From Bacteroidales bacterium UBA3143 (GTDB lineage: Bacteria > Bacteroidota > Bacteroidia > Bacteroidales > Dysgonomonadaceae): DNA of 31,413 nt. The DNA is taken from positions 1 through 31,413 of the forward strand of contig DEZB01000038.1 in the NCBI GenBank assembly GCA_002364735.1, in the 5' to 3' direction. Position 1 is the stretch's first letter. Each line of letters begins with the position of its first letter. The notes under the pieces were generated by a model. The model was not told where the DNA came from and did no database searches. It saw only the letters and a program-made list of their open reading frames with translations. Shown in pieces: positions 1-8,731 of this stretch. The position numbers and the translations under genes were made by a program.

Positions 1-148
1 ATTTTTCAAAGCTCTCCAAAAATATATTCGAATCAATACCTAAAATAACAAATTGCTTAAGATTTAAAAAACATTTTCAGCAGACCCTAATTATTATTTC
101 TATCGCGTAGTTCTACAACTTTCTATTACATCATTTCACCAATACAAC
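1..148. other. Left-edge noncoding stretch
   Basis: This AT-rich stretch lies beyond the terminator of the OmpA-family gene. I see no open frame, tRNA or clear repeat in it. It may be the distal part of an intergenic region whose other gene is outside the window. Confidence 0.4.
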
Positions 149-184
149 AAAAAAAAGGGTGCATAAAATGCACCCTTTTTTTTA
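149..184 (-). terminator. Rho-independent terminator of the OmpA-family gene
   Basis: A perfect 8-bp stem (157-164 with 168-175, GGGTGCAT/ATGCACCC) closes a 3-base loop. It is flanked by an A-run on the left and a T-run on the right, so it has a proper U-tail in either direction. It lies about 27 bases past the stop of the minus-strand gene and could also serve a gene entering from the left. Confidence 0.9.
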
Positions 185-210
185 GATATAAACTTTACGT
201 TTAATAGAGA

Positions 211-1371
211 TTAGTCAGCGATGAAAATTGCAACGCGGTTCCAATCATTTTCAGCGTAAGGTTGTTCTGTATCACCTTTCCAGTCTAAGCTAATTCTACT
301 ACTGTCGATCTGATACTGGCTTGTTAAAGCATCTGCTACTGCTTTTGCACGTCTCTCAGAGAGTTTCATGTTGTAGTCAGGTGTACCAGTTTGTCTGTCA
401 GCATAAGCTACAATTTGCACAGTAGCGTTAGGATTAGTTTTTAGGTATTCTGCAGTGTTATATACACTGATTTGTTGTTGTCTGTCAATTGTTGCAGAGT
501 TCAAGCGGAAGAATACTACGTTAGGCACGTATACACTTTCAGCAGCTACTTGTGGCTGTACTTCTGGGCACTCTGGACAGAATTCAGGTCTCTTACTTAA
601 GTTTTCGTTTTCTGCACGTAATCTATTGATTTGACTATTAAGGTCATTAATCAAATTGTAATCCATTAATTCAGCATTGGTGAAATCTTGTTTTCCACCT
701 AATCCAAATTTAACTCCTAAAAGGGCTTGACCAATAACATCCCAATCATAATCGCCTGCTGGAATGTTTGAATACTTTCTTCCAGTAGCACCTTGTACGG
801 TAGTAGCAGCTAACTCAACAAAAATAGAAAAGTTATTTGACAAACGGAAATCATTGATTATACCAAGATTCCAAGAAAGTGATTGATTTTGATGTTTGAA
901 AATGTCTCCATCAGGATTTACTTTCTTAAAGTCTTTGTCCATACCATAAAAGTAACCAACACCAATATAAGGAATAAAGTTATAAACTCTGTCTGCTCTA
1001 TAACCAGCAGCAGCATTCGTAACATTCCACATAAGGTCTAAATGAGGATGTACAAAAGAGTCAGTTGTATAATCATTCATAGCATTGTAGTGTTCGTGTT
1101 GACCTACATTAATAGCTAAACGTGTGCCCCAATTTGGAGAATTCCATTTACCTATTGCTAATTGACCTTGCCAACCAATTGCATCCATAAAATCTTGGTC
1201 TGAACTTCCACTGCCAAAGTACATATTTGCACCTCCAGCAAGGCTCATAAACCAATTATCACTTGCTTTGTTCTTTAGGTATACATCACCATGAGAAACA
1301 TTCTGAAGCTCTTGTGCATTCAAACCGAATACAACAAGTGCTGAGATTAAAAATAAACTAATTTTTTTCAT
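211..1371 (-). CDS. OmpA-family outer membrane protein with paired cysteines
   Basis: This predicted outer-membrane protein should anchor the outer membrane to peptidoglycan. Residues 1-19 form a signal peptide ending at an AQ junction. Residues about 35-225 are rich in alternating aromatic and polar residues and should form the N-terminal beta-barrel. Residues 238-260 look like a short coiled coil, followed by a Pro-rich linker with a CPEC motif (Cys265 and Cys268). Residues about 283-384 are the OmpA C-terminal domain, including the conserved NMKLSERRAKAV helix. Length (386 aa) and layout resemble the Porphyromonas gingivalis Pgm6/Pgm7 (Omp40/41) porin-like proteins, whose linker cysteines form disulfide-linked oligomers; that parallel is from family knowledge. 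The gene appears monocistronic, with a strong terminator after it. Confidence 0.9.
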   Translation of the reverse strand: MKKISLFLISALVVFGLNAQELQNVSHGDVYLKNKASDNWFMSLAGGANMYFGSGSSDQDFMDAIGWQGQLAIGKWNSPNWGTRLAINVGQHEHYNAMNDYTTDSFVHPHLDLMWNVTNAAAGYRADRVYNFIPYIGVGYFYGMDKDFKKVNPDGDIFKHQNQSLSWNLGIINDFRLSNNFSIFVELAATTVQGATGRKYSNIPAGDYDWDVIGQALLGVKFGLGGKQDFTNAELMDYNLINDLNSQINRLRAENENLSKRPEFCPECPEVQPQVAAESVYVPNVVFFRLNSATIDRQQQISVYNTAEYLKTNPNATVQIVAYADRQTGTPDYNMKLSERRAKAVADALTSQYQIDSSRISLDWKGDTEQPYAENDWNRVAIFIAD

Positions 1372-1740
1372 AAATTTAAATTCTAATTATACATTCTTTA
1401 TTACAATAACTCGATATCTATTTCTAAATATTTGTTTTAGATTAGCAATAACGTTGTGTCGCATTTTATTGTTAATCTATTACTAATAACAAATGCTAAA
1501 ATAAAATGTTCAAAATCAATTTGAATATTATTAATTTGAAGTTTAAAGTAAACGCTATATTACTATATTACTTGTTTATATGACGTGCTAATGATCACAA
1601 CTTATCTTCAAAGTGCAAATATAATAGATAATTCTATATTCTAACAGTTTTTTTCAAATAAATCGTATAAATATACGTATTTACCTGACTTGATGTGCAA
1701 AATATATTTATTTTACCGATATACTTAATTTACTTAAGAG
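1372..1740. other. Intergenic region upstream of the OmpA-family gene
   Basis: About 370 AT-rich bases between two minus-strand genes. I find no credible ORF. A minus-strand TATATTTG match to the Bacteroidota -7 element lies at 1616-1623, but no -33 TTTG is at the expected distance. If used, it would give a leader of about 240 bases for the OmpA gene. No obvious terminator for rpoD was found directly downstream of its stop at 1741. Confidence 0.35.
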
Positions 1741-2601
1741 TTATCCTAAATAACTCTTTAATAATTTGCTTCTTGAATCTTGTCTTAATCTTCTAATCGC
1801 TTTTTCCTTTATTTGTCTTACACGTTCACGTGTCAACTGAAATTTATCGCCTATTTCTTCTAATGTCATTTCTTGTGAACCAATGCCGAAAAACATTTTA
1901 ATGATTTCGCTTTCACGTTCGGTTAAAGTCGATAAAGCTCTGTCTATTTCTTTTTGAAGTGACTCATTAATTAGATTTCTATCAGCAAGAGGCGCATCAT
2001 CATTAACTAAAACATCAAGTAAGCTATTATCTTCTCCCTCAACAAAGGGAGCATCCATAGATATGTGGCGTCCAGATACTTTTAACGAATCTCTTACTTT
2101 TTCAACAGGAATATCTAATTCTATTGCAAGTTCTTCAGCAGAAGGCTTACGTTCATTTTCTTGTTCAAACTTTTGTAGCGCTTTACTAATTTTATTAAGA
2201 GAACCTACTTGGTTAAGAGGAAGTCTCACTATTCGTGATTGTTCTGCTAATGCTTGAAGAATAGATTGACGAATCCACCAAACAGCATAACTAATAAATT
2301 TAAACCCTCTGGTTTCGTCAAATTTTTCAGCGGCTTTTATCAAGCCTAAATTTCCTTCATTTATTAAATCTGGTAAGCTAAGACCTTGGTTCTGATATTG
2401 CTTAGCAACCGAAACAACAAATCGTAGATTTGCTTTGGTTAGTTTTTCCAAAGCTTCTCTATCACCTTTTTTTATGGCTTGTGCCAATTCAACTTCTTCT
2501 TCAACAGTGATTAAGTCTTCACGACCAATCTCTTGTAAGTATTTATCTAAAGATGCACTTTCACGATTTGTGATTGATTTTGTAATCTTTAATTGTCTCA
2601 T
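1741..2601 (-). CDS. rpoD: RNA polymerase primary sigma factor, short Bacteroidota RpoD type
   Basis: This is the housekeeping sigma factor that directs RNA polymerase to promoters. At 286 aa it lacks region 1.1, as is usual for the primary sigma factor of Bacteroidota. Region 1.2 covers about residues 17-50. Region 2 covers about 53-122 and includes the NLRFVVSVAKQYQNQG and DLINEGNLGLIKAAEKFD core-binding segments and the -10 recognition helix ending in YAVWWIRQSI. Region 3 follows, and region 4 near the C-terminus carries the helix-turn-helix EEIGDKFQLTRERVRQIKEKA. A good promoter lies upstream (2646-2675). The gene is separated from the htrA gene by a hairpin. The special promoter consensus seen in this window fits this sigma subtype. 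Confidence 0.95.
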   Translation of the reverse strand: MRQLKITKSITNRESASLDKYLQEIGREDLITVEEEVELAQAIKKGDREALEKLTKANLRFVVSVAKQYQNQGLSLPDLINEGNLGLIKAAEKFDETRGFKFISYAVWWIRQSILQALAEQSRIVRLPLNQVGSLNKISKALQKFEQENERKPSAEELAIELDIPVEKVRDSLKVSGRHISMDAPFVEGEDNSLLDVLVNDDAPLADRNLINESLQKEIDRALSTLTERESEIIKMFFGIGSQEMTLEEIGDKFQLTRERVRQIKEKAIRRLRQDSRSKLLKSYLG

Positions 2602-2645
2602 CTATATATTTTTATCGTTGTTTTTCTAATTATATTATAATTGGG

Positions 2646-2675
2646 CAAAGGTACAGCTTTTTTAGTAGAATCAAA
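2646..2675 (-). promoter_or_regulatory. Promoter of rpoD, Bacteroidota type
   Basis: On the minus strand a TTTG (2675-2672) is followed after 18 bases by TACCTTTG (2653-2646), matching the Bacteroidota -33/-7 consensus. The predicted transcript would start some 40 bases before the rpoD ATG. Confidence 0.6.
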
Positions 2676-2724
2676 ATATACCTTATCGTTCAAATTTTTT
2701 ATATCTATTAGTTGATTTGATATA

Positions 2725-2758
2725 AACAAAGGAAGCAGTGTACACTGTTTCCTTTGTT
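2725..2758 (-). terminator. Long hairpin between htrA and rpoD, probable terminator
   Basis: The arms 2725-2740 and 2743-2758 pair over about 15 base pairs with one G-T wobble; the centre is the palindrome GTGTACAC. It begins about 62 bases past the htrA stop on the minus strand. The following U-run is weak (TTTATA), so termination is an inference; it may instead stabilise the 3' end or separate htrA from the rpoD promoter. Confidence 0.55.
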
Positions 2759-2819
2759 GCAAACGTTTATAAAGCTTTAATGTTAGAAGACTCACACTTG
2801 TTTAATGTAGTTTAACTTC

Positions 2820-4361
2820 CTATTCACCAGATAAATCTATAGCTATGTATTGAGTTTTACCATTAGGATAAAAACCTGCTACAAGTAAAGCTTTATCTTC
2901 AACATTAGAAGAAGTTGTCATTTGAACAATTTTTTCAATATCGTTTTGAGTGTTAATGGGTATATTATTTATGCGTAGAATAATAAATCCTTTACTTATT
3001 CCTTCCTTTCTAAATTTACCATTATTGTCAACACTTTTTACTTCAATACCACTATTAACTCCTAATTGCTGCTTCTTGCTATTGGGGATTTCTTCAAAAG
3101 TAGCACCTAACAACTTCATGCCATCTATTGCTTTAGTAATCTCAGTACTTCCTTGATCATTTTTCAGTTCAACATTATAAGTGTGTTCTTTTCCATTTCT
3201 TTCCACTACTACTTTTACTTTGTCTCCAGGGCGATATCTACCAATCTGACTTTGCAATTCATTGAAGTTCCTAATTGGAGCATTATTAATAGATTTAATT
3301 ACATCGCCTTTTAAAATACCAGCAGCTTTTGCAGGACTCCTTTCCGAAAAATCATCAATTTGAACACCTACTATTTTCTGTAGTTCACGATATTTATCAT
3401 TGTCGTTTTCTTTTAGATAATCAATATTTGGGGAAAGTATGCCTAAAACTGCACGTTGAACTGAACCATATTCTTTAATGTCTGATGCTATTTTACCGGC
3501 TATTGAAATCGGTACAGCAAATGCGTAACCAGCAAAATTGCCTGTTTGAGAATAAATTGCAGTATTTATACCTATTAATTCGCCACGTGTATTAACTAAT
3601 GCACCTCCACTATTTCCTGGATTTACTGCGGCATCAATTTGAATAAAAGATTGTAAACTTTTACCTTCTCCCACAATATTAGTTCTGTTTTTTGCGCTCA
3701 CTATTCCAGCGGTAACAGTTGAAGTTAAGTTAAAGGGATTACCAACAGCCAAGACCCATTCTCCGACTTGTAAATTATCTGAATCTCCGAAAGACACATA
3801 TTCAAAATCGTTTCCACTCGAATCTTCTATTTTCAAAAGTGCAATGTCTGATTGAACGTCCCCTCCAACAACAGTTGCGGTATATTCTCTATTATCATTT
3901 AATGTAACTGAAACTTCAGAAGCACCTTCAACTACGTGATTGTTTGTAAGAATATAACCATCTTTAGAAATAATGACACCTGAACCAAATCCTACTTGAG
4001 GTTGAGGTGGACCCATTTCACGATTTCCAAAACCGAAAAAGAATTCAAACGGATCAATGTATTGTTGTCTTCGTCGAGAAGGAGCTTTTGTGGTTTTAAC
4101 ATGAACAACTCCATGAATTGTTTTTTGGGCAGCTTCTGTAAAGTCGGGATAACCGTCAGCAGTTGTCAAATTTGTTAATCGAACATTCTTTTGATTAAAG
4201 TCTTGATTAAAATTCCGAGAAAATTCACTTTCAATTCCTTTAGAAAGATGAGTTGAAGATAAATTTCTCTTTTGGATATAATCGTAGCCAAACAATGCAA
4301 CCGTTGCACTTAAAATGGCTACTATAATTATAGTAATTACCTGTTTTAAATTAATATTCAT
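2820..4361 (-). CDS. htrA: Periplasmic HtrA/DegQ-type serine protease
   Basis: This envelope quality-control protease degrades misfolded periplasmic proteins. Residues 5-25 form an uncleaved anchor or signal segment. The chymotrypsin-like domain carries the triad His142 (TNNHVVEG), Asp172 (SDIALLKIE) and Ser251 (GNSGGA). Two PDZ domains follow: one after about residue 310, with a clear GILKGDVIKSINNAPI segment, and a second, more divergent one at the C-terminus. Length (513 aa) matches DegP/DegQ with two PDZ domains. I chose the ATG at 4361 because the frame upstream offers only a TTG two codons earlier. The loop between residues 95 and 122 is rich in Phe, Gly and Pro, as in the flexible LA loop of this family. 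It stands alone between a glycosyltransferase gene and rpoD. Confidence 0.93.
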   Translation of the reverse strand: MNINLKQVITIIIVAILSATVALFGYDYIQKRNLSSTHLSKGIESEFSRNFNQDFNQKNVRLTNLTTADGYPDFTEAAQKTIHGVVHVKTTKAPSRRRQQYIDPFEFFFGFGNREMGPPQPQVGFGSGVIISKDGYILTNNHVVEGASEVSVTLNDNREYTATVVGGDVQSDIALLKIEDSSGNDFEYVSFGDSDNLQVGEWVLAVGNPFNLTSTVTAGIVSAKNRTNIVGEGKSLQSFIQIDAAVNPGNSGGALVNTRGELIGINTAIYSQTGNFAGYAFAVPISIAGKIASDIKEYGSVQRAVLGILSPNIDYLKENDNDKYRELQKIVGVQIDDFSERSPAKAAGILKGDVIKSINNAPIRNFNELQSQIGRYRPGDKVKVVVERNGKEHTYNVELKNDQGSTEITKAIDGMKLLGATFEEIPNSKKQQLGVNSGIEVKSVDNNGKFRKEGISKGFIILRINNIPINTQNDIEKIVQMTTSSNVEDKALLVAGFYPNGKTQYIAIDLSGE

Positions 4362-4549
4362 AATCAATTATTTTTTGGGTTAGTATTTTGTAATTGTCTT
4401 ATATATATACTGCAAAAATCATTCTATGTTTAATCATTGTGGTTTCAAATTCAACTCTTTTAACGCGATACTTACTGCTTTAACCCGTCTTAACCAGCAG
4501 AGAGATAAAATGTTGTAGATATGACAGTCGATACTGACAAAATGACGGT

Positions 4550-5728
4550 TTAATTTTTATAGTTACGTTTTTTTTCATGTACCAAAAAATAATGACTAAT
4601 GATCGGATTTAGCACATCAAGGAAGGGAAGAGATAAAATGTAACTTCCAGCATCAAATATTCTACTGTTTTTATTTATTACTATAATTTGTACGATAAAG
4701 CGTAATAGAAAAAAAGAAGTACCAATCAGTAACAAGCCGTAAGATGAATATAGAATACCTGTTAGGCATAGTATTATAAATACCAAGTAAAAGCCATATC
4801 GAATAACCTCTTCAAATGATAGAATCTTACTTTGATTTCCACTGAGATACTTTTTTGTAATTAAGTATTTCCCTTTTATCGTTCTCCACGTAGCAAAATC
4901 TTCTACAACATTACTTTCTACTATGCTTTCAGGAGAGAGCACAACACTTGTATTATTTTTAGTTGCAATTTTATTTACAAATAAATTATCTTCTCCGTTT
5001 TCAATATTTAGAATAGATGAAAATCCTTTGTTTTCATAAAATATACTTTTTCTATACGCCATGTTTTGTTCAATTCCCATAAATGGGTTTTTTATCAAAG
5101 CCATGCTTAAATATTTTATTCCAGAGGAAAGATTGTCAAATAGAATCAGTTTTTGAAATAGACTTTTACTTTTTTTTAATTGACAACCACCAAGCACAAC
5201 ATCTTTGCCGCTCATAAACTCTTTTGCATATTCATTGACCCATTTATTTGATAAAGGTTTACTATCAGGCTCAGTAAATAACAATATATCATGTTCTGAT
5301 GCTTTAATACCGATAGTAAGTGCAAGCTTTTTATTGTTGATTGACTCAGAATCTATTGGAATGTATGTAACATATAGTTTAGAAGAATACTTAATGCGTA
5401 GCTCATTCAAGATCTCCTCAGTGCTATCAGTAGAAGAATTATTTACAACTACAACCTGAAAATTTGGATAGTCTTGCTCTAAAATAGCTGGAAGGTTCTT
5501 TCGTAAATTCTCAGCTTCATTTTTAGCAGTTATGATTATTGATATTCCAGGCATGTCAGTATCACTTAGTTTTGTAAGCTTATCTTCTTTTTTTGTTGAA
5601 AGATAACGATAAGGTTTACGAAATAAGAATAAGTAATAGATAAGCTGAATAACGAAAAATAAAAAGTAAAGTCCTATTAGAATCCACAGGTATAGTGGTA
5701 AGCTATATAATTTATAAAGAATCTCCAT
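4550..5728 (-). CDS. Membrane-anchored family 2 glycosyltransferase
   Basis: This is a predicted inner-membrane glycosyltransferase using a nucleotide sugar. A transmembrane helix at residues 12-36 precedes a GT-A domain that starts with ISIIITAKNEAENL (63-75), followed by VVVVNNSSTDST (92-103). An EPD motif at 153-155 and a GED motif at 245-247 occupy the places of the metal- and acceptor-binding residues. Two further helices cover about residues 307-355. This layout resembles polysaccharide or glycolipid synthases of the GT2 family, but the product cannot be deduced. It begins only 8 bases after the lysA stop, so it is probably co-transcribed with lysA although the functions look unrelated. 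Confidence 0.85.
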   Translation of the reverse strand: MEILYKLYSLPLYLWILIGLYFLFFVIQLIYYLFLFRKPYRYLSTKKEDKLTKLSDTDMPGISIIITAKNEAENLRKNLPAILEQDYPNFQVVVVNNSSTDSTEEILNELRIKYSSKLYVTYIPIDSESINNKKLALTIGIKASEHDILLFTEPDSKPLSNKWVNEYAKEFMSGKDVVLGGCQLKKSKSLFQKLILFDNLSSGIKYLSMALIKNPFMGIEQNMAYRKSIFYENKGFSSILNIENGEDNLFVNKIATKNNTSVVLSPESIVESNVVEDFATWRTIKGKYLITKKYLSGNQSKILSFEEVIRYGFYLVFIILCLTGILYSSYGLLLIGTSFFLLRFIVQIIVINKNSRIFDAGSYILSLPFLDVLNPIISHYFLVHEKKRNYKN

Positions 5729-5736
5729 GTCAACGC

Positions 5737-6894
5737 TTAAATTGTGTCTGAAAAGTATGATTTAGCAATATCGCGACAGTTATATCTTGATGCCATAACT
5801 TCTCCATAAGCACCTGCGGAACGAATTGCAATAATATCTCCTCGCTCTGTTTTATTTAATTCAAAATCTTTTGCAAATATATCGCTTGACTCGCATATAG
5901 GACCCACAACATCATATTTACAAGACTCCTTATCTGAACTTAGATTCTCTATATGATGATGTGCTTGATATAGTGCAGGACGTATTAGATCTGTCATTCC
6001 AGCATCTATAATTACAAACTTTTTTTCAACTCCTTCTTTTAGATAAGTCACTCGTGAAATAAGCGAACCGCATTGAGCTACAATTGATCGTCCCAGTTCA
6101 AAATGCAGTGTTTGTCCCTCTCTAAGTTTAAGTAGCGAAGAGAACAAATTAAAATAATTAGAAAAATCTGCAATTGAATTAGAATCTGGGTTTTCATAAT
6201 CAATTCCTAATCCTCCCCCTACATTTATATGATCGAGCACTATATTTTTTCTTTCGAAATAATCTTGGAGCTCATTTATTTTTTTGCAAAGTTCTTCGAA
6301 TGAAGATAAATCGGTTATCTGAGAACCAATATGGAAATGTAATCCAATAAGTTCCAAAGAGGTCTTTGAGGATAAAAGCTCTAACACTTCGGGAAGATTC
6401 TTTTCTTCCAATCCAAACTTGTTTTCATTTAAACCGGTTGTAATATATGAGTGTGTGTTTGCGTTAACATTTGGATTAACTCGTAATGCAATACGTGCTT
6501 TTTTGTTTTTTTTGTAGGCTAACTCGTTTATTGCCATCATTTCAGGTATTGATTCAACATTAAATGAGAAAATGTTATAGTCCAATGCCATATTTATTTC
6601 TTTGTCTGTTTTTCCAACACCCGCAAATGCAATTTGCTTTGGCTTAAAACCATTTTCAACTGCTTTTAATATTTCGTTACCACTTACACAATCTGCGCCA
6701 AATCCTTGTTTTGATATTTCTTGTAATAAACGTTCATTTGTATTAGCTTTTAGTGCATAATGAACATGATAAGGTTTATTTTTTACTTCATTTTTTATCG
6801 CTTCAAATGTTTCTTGTAACAAGTCTATATCATAATAATAAAAAGGTGTCTCAATCGTATGGAACTTATCTATTGGGAATTTGTTTTTAGCCAT
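5737..6894 (-). CDS. lysA: Diaminopimelate decarboxylase
   Basis: This PLP enzyme decarboxylates meso-diaminopimelate to lysine, the last step of lysine synthesis. The alanine-racemase-like barrel has the PLP lysine in HYALKAN (Lys49), the HFHIGSQ motif at 185-191 and the phosphate-binding GGGLG at 225-229. The C-terminal beta domain contains GPICESSDIF with the active-site Cys333, and a typical ARSAGAYG-like segment (IRSAGAYGEVMASRYN) near the end. At 385 aa it is a normal-length monofunctional enzyme. Its ATG is preceded by a short AT-rich leader with a -7-like element, and a glycosyltransferase gene follows after 8 bases. Confidence 0.95.
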   Translation of the reverse strand: MAKNKFPIDKFHTIETPFYYYDIDLLQETFEAIKNEVKNKPYHVHYALKANTNERLLQEISKQGFGADCVSGNEILKAVENGFKPKQIAFAGVGKTDKEINMALDYNIFSFNVESIPEMMAINELAYKKNKKARIALRVNPNVNANTHSYITTGLNENKFGLEEKNLPEVLELLSSKTSLELIGLHFHIGSQITDLSSFEELCKKINELQDYFERKNIVLDHINVGGGLGIDYENPDSNSIADFSNYFNLFSSLLKLREGQTLHFELGRSIVAQCGSLISRVTYLKEGVEKKFVIIDAGMTDLIRPALYQAHHHIENLSSDKESCKYDVVGPICESSDIFAKDFELNKTERGDIIAIRSAGAYGEVMASRYNCRDIAKSYFSDTI

Positions 6895-6922
6895 ATTTAT
6901 TTGTTTATAAGAAATTTAGTTG

Positions 6923-6930
6923 CAAAATTA
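6923..6930 (-). promoter_or_regulatory. Possible -7 element for lysA
   Basis: TAATTTTG on the minus strand matches TAnnTTTG and lies about 29 bases before the lysA ATG. No matching -33 TTTG was found at 18-21 bases, so this is a weak call. Confidence 0.3.
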
Positions 6931-6962
6931 CTATATGAGCATTAATTCTAACTATACATTGA

Positions 6963-7889
6963 TCAATTCATTTTATTCAAAAGATTCATTGCCATTTCAA
7001 CTTTTTCTTTCATAGGTAACATTGCATCTATCCAGTTAATTTTTAAACCTCTACGCTCCATTCCTCGAAACCACGTCATCTGTCTTTTTGCAAACTGATG
7101 TATTGCAATTTCTAATTGTGAGCACATTTCTTCGTATGTGAGTTTACCAATAGCATGCAAAGTAACAAATTTATATTCTAAACCATAATAGATAAGGTCC
7201 TCTGCAGCAATGCCACGTGATAATAAACCTTTTACTTCGTCAACCATCCCTTCTTTCATCCTTGTTTTTAAACGATTTGATATTTTATTGCGTCTATATT
7301 CTCTATCAATAGATAACCCAATTATTGTTGAATTTATTGGGCTAAAGTTTTTATATTTACTTCCTATCTCTTTTTGATTTTGATGAAATAAAGCAATTTC
7401 AATAGCTCTTATTGCTCTTTGCTTTGTCTCAATGTCTGTTGTATTATGCTGCTTTTTAAAATTAGAAAGAATACTGCTTAATTCGCTTAATGATTTACTT
7501 GCTAATGATTCTCGTAAAGCTTCATTTTTCGGGACCTTTGAGAGTTGATAACCTCTTAAAACAGATTCAACATATAAACCTGTTCCACCACATAATATAG
7601 GTAATTTATTACGACGAATAATATCGTGATAAGCTACTTGAAAATCTTCTTGAAAATTAAACAATGTATACCTGTCACCTGGTTCACGAATATCAATTAG
7701 GTGGTAATTTATCTTTTTGTTTCCAACAATGTATTCTTTTAAGTCTTTACCAGTACCAATATCCATTTGGCGATAAACTTGACGCGAGTCGCCACTAATG
7801 ATTTCACCATCAATTTTGTTTGCTATCTCTACTGCAAAAGGTGTTTTTCCACTTGCAGTGGGTCCTATTATTGTGATTAAGTCTGACAA
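6963..7889 (-). CDS. miaA: tRNA dimethylallyltransferase (MiaA), TTG start
   Basis: MiaA adds an isopentenyl group to A37 of tRNAs that read codons starting with U. The protein opens with the P-loop GPTASGKT at residues 9-16, then the DSRQVYRQMDIGTGK tRNA- and substrate-binding segment, CGGTGLYVES, and a C-terminal QFAKRQMTWFRG motif. Its 308 aa are normal. The start must be the TTG at 7889: a TAA stop lies directly upstream in frame, and the next in-frame Met lies within the DSRQVYRQMDIGTGK segment, beyond the P-loop. It follows the second TPM-domain gene by 35 bases on the same strand and probably belongs to that transcript. Confidence 0.94.
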   Translation of the reverse strand: MSDLITIIGPTASGKTPFAVEIANKIDGEIISGDSRQVYRQMDIGTGKDLKEYIVGNKKINYHLIDIREPGDRYTLFNFQEDFQVAYHDIIRRNKLPILCGGTGLYVESVLRGYQLSKVPKNEALRESLASKSLSELSSILSNFKKQHNTTDIETKQRAIRAIEIALFHQNQKEIGSKYKNFSPINSTIIGLSIDREYRRNKISNRLKTRMKEGMVDEVKGLLSRGIAAEDLIYYGLEYKFVTLHAIGKLTYEEMCSQLEIAIHQFAKRQMTWFRGMERRGLKINWIDAMLPMKEKVEMAMNLLNKMN

Positions 7890-7924
7890 TTAGATGAAGT
7901 TTGTGTTTGAGTGATTATTTTTTT

Positions 7925-8731
7925 CTACCAACTACCCCCAGCGCCACCTCCGCCAAAACGACCCCCGCCTCCTCCACCAAAGCCTCCGCCACCAAAACCG
8001 CCACCTCCGAAACCACCACTTCTGCCTCCACCCATGATGGGAGGAAAAAATACGGGGCCTCTTCTACCACTGCTTGAGCCATCTCCTCCAATGTTTTGAT
8101 CTCCACCGCCCCCTTTTTTAGATATTAGACGTATAAAAACAATGAAGAAAAATATGAATGCGATAATTGTAAATGTAGATGGTCCTTCATCACCCTCTTT
8201 CATGTCTGGGTCAAATTCGCCTGAGAGTCTTTTCATCATGGTGTCTATAGCTGCATTAATACCACTAAAATAATCATCATTTTTGAAATAAGGAATCATT
8301 TCGTTGCGGACAATTCTTCCAGCAAAAGCATCATTTATACGAGCTTCTAATCCATATCCTACAGCTATAAAAGCCTCTCCTCTACTATTTCCATTTTTTG
8401 GTTTAATAAGTATAACAGCACCGTTATCCTTGGTTTTTTGGCCAATCTTCCATTTTTCTCCAAGGCGGAATGAGTAGTCTGAAACTGCATAACCACTTAA
8501 ATCTTTAACGGTTACTACATATATTTGTGTAGAAGTGGTGTCATTGTATGTGCGCAGCTTGTTTTCCAATGCTTGTTTTTCGGTTTCAGAAAAAACATTG
8601 GCAAAATCATTCACCAATCTTGGGGGAGACATGGGGGTGGGTATGTCTTGAGCAGCTAAACTCTGAATAAGAAACAAAAAAAGAATAAACAGTTTACTAA
8701 TCTTCCAGAATAATTTCATTGTCGAGTTCAT
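7925..8731 (-). CDS. TPM-domain membrane protein with glycine-rich tail (YgcG type)
   Basis: This is a predicted envelope protein of unknown biochemical role. A signal sequence ends near residue 28 (SLAAQ). A TPM domain (TLP18.3/Psb32/MOLO-1 family) spans about 38-170, with the family's opening RLVNDFANVFSETEKQALE and a GYGLEARINDAFAGRI segment. One transmembrane helix lies at 186-203. The tail from about 232 is nearly all Gly with Phe, Arg and Ser and ends in GGSW, as in many YgcG relatives. The tail DNA is C-rich on the plus strand, in contrast to its AT-rich surroundings. Its 5' end overlaps the previous gene by up to 35 bases; an internal ATG at 8719, just before the hydrophobic core, is the alternative start. 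It is next to lemA and a second TPM gene, a common pairing. Confidence 0.88.
   Translation of the reverse strand: MNSTMKLFWKISKLFILFLFLIQSLAAQDIPTPMSPPRLVNDFANVFSETEKQALENKLRTYNDTTSTQIYVVTVKDLSGYAVSDYSFRLGEKWKIGQKTKDNGAVILIKPKNGNSRGEAFIAVGYGLEARINDAFAGRIVRNEMIPYFKNDDYFSGINAAIDTMMKRLSGEFDPDMKEGDEGPSTFTIIAFIFFFIVFIRLISKKGGGGDQNIGGDGSSSGRRGPVFFPPIMGGGRSGGFGGGGFGGGGFGGGGGGRFGGGGAGGSW

Noticed and set aside
2598..2795. 65-codon minus-strand frame between htrA and rpoD
   Set aside because: It runs through the hairpin and the rpoD promoter and overlaps the rpoD start; composition is random.
4480..4545. Small inverted repeats downstream of the glycosyltransferase gene
   Set aside because: Stems of 4-5 bp with no U-run; not convincing as a terminator.
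7911..8106. Proline-rich plus-strand frame and a Val/Ala/Glu-rich minus-strand frame
   Set aside because: Both are shadows of the glycine-repeat tail of the TPM-domain gene.
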